Shown here: piece by piece, positions 56,911-64,000 of the stretch
Numbering within the stretch: position 1 is the first letter of the stretch
Layout: the number at the start of each line of letters is the position of its first letter
Assembly (NCBI GenBank): GCA_017084465.1
Contig: CP070896.1
Location: 372,001 to 436,000 of the forward strand
From: Lacrimispora xylanisolvens
Lineage (GTDB): Bacteria; Bacillota; Clostridia; Lachnospirales; Lachnospiraceae
DNA: 64,000 bases
Direction: 5' to 3'
Made by a program: the position numbers and the translations under genes
Notes under the pieces: model-generated
Told to the model about the DNA's origin: nothing
What the model saw: only the letters and a program-made list of their open reading frames with translations
The model's database searches: none

Positions 56911-57395
56911 TACGATGTCTGATTTTTAGAATTCAGCTGACTGGTGCAGTGAGGACAGCGGGTAGCCTTGGGATCAACAGGCTGATAACAAAAAGGACAT
57001 TTTCTATCCTCTGCAGCAGCTGAACCACCCGCCTGTTTCGTTCCTCTTAAAACATTAATCGCCTTTATGATAAGGAATATTACCACGGCCATAATGAGGA
57101 AATTTATTACAGAAGTAATAAAGGCGCCATAGGCAAAAACCGGGCCCTGTGCCTGAGCATCCGCAAGGGTATGAATGACAGTTCCTTCCGGAACTTTATA
57201 AAGCAGCAAAAACTGATTGGAAAAATCCACACCTCCTGTTATCACACCGATTAAAGGGGAGATCACATCTTTCACCAGGGAACTGACAATTCCCTGGAAG
57301 GCTCCGCCAATTATTACGCCCACTGCCAGATCCACTACATTTCCCCGCAGAACAAATTCCTTGAATTCAGCTGTAATTGACTTTTTATTATTCAT
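56910..57395 (-). CDS. mscL: Large-conductance mechanosensitive channel with C-terminal zinc ribbon
   Basis: 161 residues. MscL core: [31 protein letters not shown] (first helix), then a second helix ([23 protein letters not shown]). The C-terminus has a zinc ribbon (CPFC-x12-CPHC) instead of the usual helical bundle tail. It opens under hypo-osmotic stress to release solutes. Confidence 0.94.
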   Translation of the reverse strand: MNNKKSITAEFKEFVLRGNVVDLAVGVIIGGAFQGIVSSLVKDVISPLIGVITGGVDFSNQFLLLYKVPEGTVIHTLADAQAQGPVFAYGAFITSVINFLIMAVVIFLIIKAINVLRGTKQAGGSAAAEDRKCPFCYQPVDPKATRCPHCTSQLNSKNQTS

Positions 57396-57477
57396 AGAAA
57401 CATTCCTCTTTTCTTAAAATTCTTACTCCTGTCTGACTTTTAGGATTGGTGAAATTTTGTCAGAATATACCTGTATA

Positions 57478-58371
57478 TCAGTTTATGATTACATTTTCCG
57501 CATTCTCTTTTACCCATTCCCTGGCAAAAGATGAGAATATCCTGACTGTCGGACGCAGCGTCTTGCCAGAAGGAACGATAAAATAGATGATACGGTAAAC
57601 TTCCGGATCCAGAGCTTTTCTTACATACCCTCCGCTGCCATAAGAATCCAGAACCAGCTTTGGTAAAATACTGATTCCGCAGCCACCGCATACCATGGAT
57701 ATGGCTGCCTGATCGCTTAAAAAACCACTATGCTCCATTAAATTTCCTTTTGCCTGACGGAGCATTTTCCCCACGGAATAGCTGGTTCCTTCGCTTGGTA
57801 TAATAAAGGTTTCCCCTTTTAAATGAGTGAGAGTAATGGTTTCACAGTCACTAAGAGGGTGATCCTTTGGCAAAATGACATAATAAGGATCTTTTACCAA
57901 TGGGGTCTCATTCTCTTTTTTGTTTGATTCTGCAGAGATGGCGCAGTCAATTACATCTTTCGAGAACCAGTCTTTCATAATTTCGTAATTGATGGCATCG
58001 TTTAAGAACACATCCACCTGAGGATATTTTTTTCTGAATTCAATAATTATCTGAGGCATCCATCTGACTGCAACGCTTGTGATAACGCCAATACGGATCT
58101 TGCCATGCTGTATGTTTTCCTCTCCTGCCAGCTGCCTTATAATTTCTTCCTTTTCTGTCAATTCCTTCGCTGCCGAGTAAATTCTCTCCCCCTCTTCCGT
58201 TAGCGAGACCCCATTTCTTCCTCTGTAAAGCAGCTTAATTCCCAGTTCCTCTTCCATGGAAGAAATCATGTGGCTGGCCGCAGTCTGTGAATAACTAAGC
58301 TGTGCTGCTGCCTTGGATAGATTCCCGGTTTCTGCTGCTTTTACAAACAGCATATATTTATTTACATCCAT
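57478..58371 (-). CDS. LysR-family transcriptional regulator
   Basis: 297 residues. N-terminal HTH (GNLSKAAAQLSYSQTAASHMISSMEEELG) and a substrate-binding domain. It is divergent from the ketopantoate-reductase-like gene, which it probably controls. GAGAGG precedes the start. Confidence 0.93.
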   Translation of the reverse strand: MDVNKYMLFVKAAETGNLSKAAAQLSYSQTAASHMISSMEEELGIKLLYRGRNGVSLTEEGERIYSAAKELTEKEEIIRQLAGEENIQHGKIRIGVITSVAVRWMPQIIIEFRKKYPQVDVFLNDAINYEIMKDWFSKDVIDCAISAESNKKENETPLVKDPYYVILPKDHPLSDCETITLTHLKGETFIIPSEGTSYSVGKMLRQAKGNLMEHSGFLSDQAAISMVCGGCGISILPKLVLDSYGSGGYVRKALDPEVYRIIYFIVPSGKTLRPTVRIFSSFAREWVKENAENVIIN

Positions 58372-58506
58372 ATTGTTATCCTCTCTGCTTTTACCTTCTC
58401 TTATTATACATGAATATCTTTCATGATACTATTGAAATTTTAGCATTATATTAAGAAAATAATTCATGGTAAAATCAAGAAAAACATACCGATCACGGAG
58501 GACATA

Positions 58507-59435
58507 ATGAACATAGCAATACTTGGCGCAGGAGCCATGGGCAGCCTCTATGCCAGCTATCTGGCGCCCTATCATTCAGTTACACTATTAGACAGCTACG
58601 CTCCTTAGTAGAACACATTAATACAAAAGGACTGATTAAAGTCAGCCATGACCATACAGAAATCCCATTTCAGGTAAAAGCAGTATTAAGCGGAACCAGT
58701 CTTGACTATCAGGATCTGGTTATTGTTTTTGTAAAAGGAATTCATACTTATGAAGCCATAAAAAACAACCAGTCTCTGTTAGGACCGGATACAATCGTCA
58801 TGACGCTTCAAAACGGTGCTGGCAATAACCGGGACATCGCACAGTTTGTTAAAAGAGAGCGGATTATAGTAGGTACCAGCAGCCACAACAGTGTTTCCCT
58901 TGAGCCTGGTAAGTTTTATCACTCCGGGTGCGGCCCTACAAACATCGGACCAGATCTTCCCTGTGAAGAATCCTTACGGGATGTTAAAAAAACAGCACAG
59001 GCTCTGGAAGAAAGCGGTCTTTCCGTAAATATCATAGAAAATATCCAGTACGTCCTATGGCAGAAGCTGGTTATAAATTGCGGCATTAACGCCTTAAGCA
59101 CACTGATGCAGTGCAGGATCGGAGAAATATATACCAATCCCTATTTATGGGATTTATGCAAAAGAATTGTATATGAATGTGTATTAATCGCAGAAGCAGA
59201 TGGCACTTATCTTGACAGAAAGGAAGCTCTTCTGGCAGTCTCAAAAGTATGTATCAATGATGCAAATGGTTATGCCAGCATGTATCAGGACAGACAGAAT
59301 CAGAGAATGACTGAAATTGACAGAATAAATGGTGTTGTTGCCGATCTGGGAAGCCAGTATAAAATAACTGCTCCCTGCAACTCTATGCTGGTCACTCAGA
59401 TCCATGGGATGGAGCAGATGTATTCCAGACAATAA
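58507..59435 (+). CDS. Ketopantoate reductase family oxidoreductase (one frame break)
   Basis: About 309 residues. NAD(P)-binding Rossmann start IAILGAGAMGSLYASYL, then VFVKGIHTYEA, LQNGAGN and the C-terminal helical domain (LWQKLVINCGINALSTLMQC). PanE-like enzymes make pantoate; many paralogs act on other 2-keto acids. The break is near 58598-58605 and is not in an obvious homopolymer. GGAGG precedes the start. Divergent LysR regulator suggests a regulated catabolic role rather than housekeeping panE. Confidence 0.85.
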
Positions 59436-59456
59436 CTAATATGCTGAAATAGCAAA

Positions 59457-59497
59457 GGATAAACGACTCCTGACATATCATCAGGCTTCGTTTATCC
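59457..59497. terminator. Hairpin after the ketopantoate reductase gene
   Basis: GGATAAACGA and TCGTTTATCC arms with inner CCTGA/TCAGG pairing. There is no long T-tract. Confidence 0.55.
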
Positions 59498-59567
59498 ATA
59501 TGATTGACAACAAAAGCGTTCTGTGCCATAGTTAAGATGAAAGTTACTTTCCCTGCTATGGAGATTT

Positions 59568-60107
59568 ATGATGAAAAATATTCCAAACTATATTACAATG
59601 GTCCGCCTGATCCTGTCCGCACTTTTATTTTTTATAACGGATAACTGGATTCTTTTTCTAGTAATCTATTTTGTCTGCGGAATAAGCGATATCCTTGACG
59701 GATTTCTTGCAAGAAAATTTAAGTGGCAAACCAAAACAGGAGCCAGACTGGACAGCCTGGCTGATTTTATATTCTTTTTTGCCGCATTTTTCAGAATGCT
59801 GCTTTCTTACAGACTCACGATACCGGCGCCCATTATTTTAGGAACAATCCTGATCGCACTAATCCGTTTTTTTAATTTGTATATCACAAGAAAAAAATTC
59901 GGTATGCCAGGTATCCTCCATACCGTAGGAAATAAATTATCCGGAATAATCTTCTTTTTTGCATGCCCCGTGGCTGTTATTCTGGGGTACATACCTCTCT
60001 GGGTTATTTTTATCCCCTTAATTTCTTCATTGGAAGAAACCATGATTTTATTTCAGGCAGATACTTATAATCCCGATATCAGGAGTTTCTATGATTTGTT
60101 AAAATAG
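59568..60107 (+). CDS. CDP-alcohol phosphatidyltransferase family protein
   Basis: 179 residues, several membrane helices. The signature D44-G45-x2-A48-R49-x8-G58-x3-D62-x3-D66 is complete (ILDGFLARKF, then GARLDSLAD). It transfers a phosphoalcohol to or from CDP-diacylglycerol in phospholipid synthesis. Two adjacent ATGs follow GGAG; either may start. Confidence 0.92.
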   Translation: MMKNIPNYITMVRLILSALLFFITDNWILFLVIYFVCGISDILDGFLARKFKWQTKTGARLDSLADFIFFFAAFFRMLLSYRLTIPAPIILGTILIALIRFFNLYITRKKFGMPGILHTVGNKLSGIIFFFACPVAVILGYIPLWVIFIPLISSLEETMILFQADTYNPDIRSFYDLLK

Positions 60108-60129
60108 CGACCCATAAACCAGCTCTCTC

Positions 60130-60699
60130 TCATTCTGGCTTGATTTTTCCTTCATTATAATGTTTCCTGCACAGAGATACATATTTATCGTTAGCTCCCA
60201 TCAGGATCTGTTCTCCGTTTCTCACAACTTTTCCGCTTCCATCGATCCTTGCCGTCATTCCTGCGCGATTGCCGCACCAGCAGACGGTCTTTAATTCCGT
60301 GATCTCATCAGCCAGTTCCATGAGACGTTTGGAGCCAGGAAAAAGATGTGAAGTGAAATCCGTTCGAAGTCCATAGCAGAAAACAGGTATCTCATACTGG
60401 TCAACGATATAAGCCAGCTTATCAATATCTGCTTCAGCAAGAAACTGTGCTTCATCTATGATAATAACATCGGATTTTTTCAGCTGCTCCGAATCATATT
60501 TCTCCAACTCAGACCATACAATACATTCAGCCTCCAGGCCAATCCTTGATCGGATCTTGTTTATCCCATCTCTGGTTTCAATATCCGGTTTTACCAGCAG
60601 TACCTGTTTTCCCTTTTCTATAAAATTATATCTGGTCATCAGTGCGTTTGCTGTCTTTGAACTGCCCATCGCCCCATATCTGAAATATAATTTAGCCAT
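60130..60699 (-). CDS. tdk: Thymidine kinase
   Basis: About 189 residues. P-loop GAMGSSKTA (9-17), VIIDEAQFL Walker B, and the zinc-binding lasso (CWCGNRAGMTARI, then CRKHY). Salvages thymidine. Start at 60699 follows an AAAGGGG site; a longer reading to 60795 lacks support. Confidence 0.95.
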   Translation of the reverse strand: MAKLYFRYGAMGSSKTANALMTRYNFIEKGKQVLLVKPDIETRDGINKIRSRIGLEAECIVWSELEKYDSEQLKKSDVIIIDEAQFLAEADIDKLAYIVDQYEIPVFCYGLRTDFTSHLFPGSKRLMELADEITELKTVCWCGNRAGMTARIDGSGKVVRNGEQILMGANDKYVSLCRKHYNEGKIKPE

Positions 60700-60798
60700 C
60701 TCTATCCCCTTTATCTTAAATGAAGTAAAAGCGTTAATCCGCCAGTTGCATTTTATCATAGACCGGGTTAGAAGTCTACATAGAATGAAGAACACTCA

Positions 60799-62196
60799 TT
60801 ATTTCTCCTCATAACAAATGATGGGGATACCGGATTCTATGTGTTTATATATTGTTTTAGCAAGATAATAGGGGGCATTTACGCAGCCATGTGTTCCATT
60901 CTTTTTATAAATCTCTCCCCCAAAAACACGCCTCCATTTCGCGTCGTGAATTCCGATATTTCCATAAAAGGGCATCCAGTACTGGACACCGGCTTCGTAG
61001 CCAGGCCCGGACAATACTGCACCTTCCTGTTTATAATTAAGCATGTAAGCTCCGGTTACTGTGGCATTACCTCTGTTTGGGTTCCCCGTAACCACCGGAC
61101 CCTGGGCAATGAGTCTGCCATCTTTATAGAACCACATATGCTGTCTGGTTATATTTATCTCCACATATGTTTCTCCGATTTCATTTCCGTCTCTGGATAC
61201 CGCTTTTTGAATATAAGCAGGTTCTCTTATAAGAACCCGTCCTGAGTTAATATTTTCCGCCAGTGCCGATGTTTCCGCTTCCTGCTCAATTTTCCAGCCA
61301 TAGATTCCCCCCTCTATATCCACCATTGTCCCGAGAGAGGTTTTAAAACTTCTTTTCACGCCTACCGTATCATATTTCTTACCCATAGCTTTCACATAGG
61401 CTCTGACTTTATCTTTATCCAGTATAATATCCAGATTCTCGTCCACTGCAATCCAGTACTGTATCACATTCCCATCAACCACTTCTCTTTTACTGCCAAA
61501 AAGATAAGTGACATGTGTAGAAGCGCATTTATTTAAATGTCTCAGGGTTTTATAGGCTTTAGGGGATTTCATGGTATATACGGGATTTATGTAACAGGAG
61601 TTTGCATCCAGATCAAGTTTTGTTTCTCCTTTAAAAAGGCTGTCTGCTACGGCAGCTTGCATTTTTTCTTTTTCAATTCGATTACCGTAAATTTCCTTTA
61701 CCATTTGATAATGTCCGTCTGTATATTGATAAGACACATTTTCAGGTTCTATTTTTAACCGTTTAAAACAATTCAACTGATTCAACGTTAAATTAAGCTT
61801 GTTCTCATTATAGAAAAATAAATCTTCCGAAAGAAATTTCTGTTTTTTAAATAATGATCCAATCCATTGAAGTGCTTTCTGCTCATTAAGTGCTTCTTTT
61901 ACATATGTTTTATTCTTGTATTCCAGTCCTGCTTCCTGCCCGGTAATCTCATCCGATTTACCTTCTCGTTCAATCAGAACAAGCTTATAATTCTCTGTGT
62001 ATCTTCTTATACTTTGATCTGCCTGTCTTTCATTTTTTAAAGATACATCTGCTCCGTTTATGGTCGTAGAAAAAAAGAAATGACTGGTAAAATAAAAAGA
62101 GATAAGTAAATACAATAACAACACTGCTGCAACTATGATTCCCAGGAGTTCTATGGCCTCCCGCTTTTCACAAGCGCTCATTTTTTCATAATTCAT
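60799..62196 (-). CDS. L,D-transpeptidase (YkuD) with PG-binding domains
   Basis: 465 residues. One N-terminal membrane helix (IIVAAVLLLYLLISFYF), a PG_binding_4-type region (two similar segments, about 70-300), and a C-terminal YkuD domain with the catalytic IGIHDAKWR and NGTHGCVNAPYYLA motifs. It forms 3-3 peptidoglycan cross-links outside the membrane. Frame intact. Confidence 0.93.
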   Translation of the reverse strand: MNYEKMSACEKREAIELLGIIVAAVLLLYLLISFYFTSHFFFSTTINGADVSLKNERQADQSIRRYTENYKLVLIEREGKSDEITGQEAGLEYKNKTYVKEALNEQKALQWIGSLFKKQKFLSEDLFFYNENKLNLTLNQLNCFKRLKIEPENVSYQYTDGHYQMVKEIYGNRIEKEKMQAAVADSLFKGETKLDLDANSCYINPVYTMKSPKAYKTLRHLNKCASTHVTYLFGSKREVVDGNVIQYWIAVDENLDIILDKDKVRAYVKAMGKKYDTVGVKRSFKTSLGTMVDIEGGIYGWKIEQEAETSALAENINSGRVLIREPAYIQKAVSRDGNEIGETYVEINITRQHMWFYKDGRLIAQGPVVTGNPNRGNATVTGAYMLNYKQEGAVLSGPGYEAGVQYWMPFYGNIGIHDAKWRRVFGGEIYKKNGTHGCVNAPYYLAKTIYKHIESGIPIICYEEK

Positions 62197-62474
62197 AACA
62201 GCTCAGCCTCACCTTTGCAATGTACTGGGATCATATCATTTTATGTTCCGGAAATTGTATTTAATACCAGTCTGTTCTATAAGAAGACTCCATCTTTTTT
62301 AAAAACAACTTGCATACTCCTCTTACAATCGTACATACTTCATTTCGAGGTGACAAACTATAAATAGTCAAGAGGTTTTATACAAATTTTTTGATATAAA
62401 AAAAGAGTAACTTTAATAAGCCATCTGAATACACCGTATTTCAGATGAATACAAAATTTTATTAGAAAGATGTT
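62197..62474. other. Intergenic region and likely right end of the IS110 element
   Basis: Promoter-proximal region of the L,D-transpeptidase gene and 3' noncoding end of the IS. It contains a small hairpin CATCTGAA/TTCAGATG (62422-62447). No gene recognised. Confidence 0.5.
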
Positions 62475-63980
62475 TTAGCGAAGTTTTTGAATGTTATAGT
62501 CTACTTCTTGCCTCTCCAATGCATAGATGACTCTAACAAGCTTCTTCGCCACATGAGTAATAGCTACTCGATGTGGTTTGCCTTCTCCGCGTTTCTTGGC
62601 ATAATAAGTTGCAAATGTTATATCGAAACGGATTAATGGAAGGCAACAATTAATAAGAACATATCGCAGCTGAGATGATCCACGCTTCACCATTCTACCA
62701 CCGTGTGATTCTGTTCCAGAATCATTTATGCCTGGTTCTATTCCAGCAAAGGCAAGCATCTGACCTGGGTTTGAAAAGTTCGATATATCGCCGTATTCAG
62801 AGTAAATAACGGCGGCAGATATTGGACCGATGCCGGAACTGACATGTAATGAGGATGGACCTCTTCAATTAGTTTATTGATTTCATTCTCAAGAGTACCT
62901 ATTTCTTTTACAAGAGATTTGTAAAGAGTAAGTAAGCTGTTCAGTTCAACATCAAAGATAGAATTATTTACTCCCACAGTATTTGTGGCAAGTTCCTTCA
63001 ACTCCAGGAACTGCTGAGGAGAAAACTTGCCTCTTGATATAGAACGAAGTTTGTCATAAGATACTGAATTCATTCTTGCCATCTTTTCAGCGGAACCGTA
63101 GTTTTCAAGCAGATACAGAGCGGTCTTAGATAAACGCTCATGAAAGAAAGGCTTGAATTCAGGAAAGGTGTGATCTAGCACATTGGTAATCTTTATAAGA
63201 TAAAAGAACGCTGCCGAACTAACCTATCACGCAAACGAGTTAATGACTTTAAGGAATAAGCGTGGTAAAATCCTTTGAATGGGGTTTGTATTCAACAGTC
63301 ATTAACCACCGGGCTATTGATTCGCAGTCAATAGAGTCGGTCTTGGTTCGCCTTAGAGATGTGGATTTCTTGTATTCCTTGATGAGAACTGGATTAATTT
63401 CCATGAAGCTGTGATTGGCATTTTCAAGGAAGAGTTCGAGATTGAGGGCATAGTGGGCTGTTGATTCGAACCCTATTTTTATATCCTGTGGATTGGAGAG
63501 AGAATTAAAAATAGTGAGTAGCTGCTCAAAACCTGTCTTATCATTTTTAACAGTAAATTTTGAAACAATCTTTTGATCAGCAGCAGATATAATGCAGCAA
63601 TCATGTTTGTACTTGGAAATATCAATTCCAACAAAGTACATGGACATAGAGTGAAACCTCCTGATATGTATATTGGCACTGTTGTCTTCCACAGAGAATC
63701 CGGCTGTGTAATCACGTAAATAGAAACGTCAGGCGTTAACAAACTGATTAACAGTAATAGACGAAAAGCTGTGGTCTGAGTCACCTCGGAACAGTCAAAG
63801 CTGTAATTATATAGGTACAGATCCACAGTGCCTTTTCAAAATATATCAGAGATGGATTAAAATGCCCAGAGAATCTGGGAGAAAGGAAAAATCCAATTAC
63901 CATCTAAGATAATTGGATTATACGTGACTATATGCATATTATAAATTTAATCCAGCTTGTCTTCCGCTGTTTATCAATTG
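62340..63980 (-). mobile_element. IS110-family insertion sequence (approximate limits)
   Basis: Transposase plus flanking noncoding DNA. IS110 elements lack long inverted repeats, so ends cannot be set from sequence alone. About 300 bp of noncoding DNA precedes the transposase; in this family that end encodes the bridge RNA that selects target and donor. The element may run to or beyond the window edge. Confidence 0.6.
62475..63647 (-). CDS. IS110-family transposase (three or more frame breaks)
   Basis: About 390 residues when joined. The N-terminal RuvC-like DEDD domain begins MYFVGIDISKYKHD (first Asp) with later IGFESTAHYALNLE and TDSIDCESIARWL. The C-terminal Tnp_20 domain has LAFAGIEPGINDSG and the Ser-containing MVKRGSSQLRYVL. 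The frames meet near 63260, 63197 and 62765. Start at 63647 has AGGAGG nine bases upstream. The breaks may be errors or real inactivation. Confidence 0.82.
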
Positions 63981-64000
63981 CTTTGGCATTATACTATTTA
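63648..64000. other. Noncoding leader of the IS110 transposase, candidate bridge RNA region
   Basis: About 350 bp with no reading frame of note. It contains small inverted repeats, for example CCCAGA/TCTGGG (near 63867-63883) and TCCAATTA/TAATTGGA (near 63892-63917). It is in the position where IS110 elements encode bridge RNA. Confidence 0.4.

Overview
The window looks like a chromosomal segment of a motile, spore-forming, low-to-moderate GC Firmicute, most likely a Lachnospiraceae-type Clostridium. The pointers are the secG-rnr-smpB block, a phenylalanine T-box, clostridial Csp-type subtilases, an agr-type peptide signalling locus, YesM/YesN and TRAP genes, and a methyl-accepting chemotaxis receptor. 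No rRNA, tRNA or CRISPR array was seen.

Layout. 25-2584: metallophosphoesterase and a BMP-family protein with a ParB-like N-terminus. 2673-8297: smpB, rnr, secG and an enolase-like pseudoenzyme, with an AT-rich insert (about 3200-4510) between smpB and rnr carrying a secreted protein and a small membrane protein on the opposite strand. 8431-12250: pheST with a T-box leader. 12269-16147: glycosyltransferase, chemoreceptor, XRE regulator. 16240-18546: four-gene operon centred on a VgrG/gpD-like injection spike. 18906-21846: agr-type quorum-sensing locus (agrB, agrD, agrC, agrA). 21997-26477: heterodimeric ABC exporter and divergent LysR regulator. 26474-34367: radical SAM protein, BrkB-like membrane protein, cysK, M32 carboxypeptidase, 5'-3' exonuclease, macro domain, CheW-CZB hybrid, NUDIX. 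34485-46381: PBP2/FtsW, U32, zapA, ruvBA, DEDDh exonuclease, AraC, cspA, hslO, methyltransferase. 46501-52466: SEC-C protein, TRAP transporter and its YesMN-type two-component system. 52699-62196: two divergent Csp-type subtilases, mscL, LysR/ketopantoate reductase, CDP-alcohol phosphotransferase, tdk, L,D-transpeptidase. 62475-64000: IS110-family element.

The most interesting system is a small quorum-sensing regulon. A 32-bp operator (two direct copies of AATTTTGGCA, 22 bp start to start, with a conserved 12-bp spacer) occurs three times: before agrDB, before the spike operon, and 15 kb away before the secreted protein inserted between rnr and smpB. The 22-bp period fits a LytTR-type regulator such as the AgrA-like protein encoded here. 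All three sites sit at the same distance from a plausible -35/-10 pair. I infer that a thiolactone peptide controls its own synthesis, a phage-tail-like spike operon and a secreted protein/membrane protein pair.

A second strong observation is that both Csp-type subtilases have lost the catalytic serine at the same residue (489: Gly in one, Cys in the other) while keeping Asp98 and His166. They sit on a shared palindromic intergenic region with sporulation-type promoter elements.

Sequence quality matters. About thirty single-base frame breaks interrupt genes here, including essential ones (pheS, pheT). Nearly all fall in runs of 4-9 identical bases. I treat them as likely homopolymer errors and report the affected genes as single loci with the break positions given.
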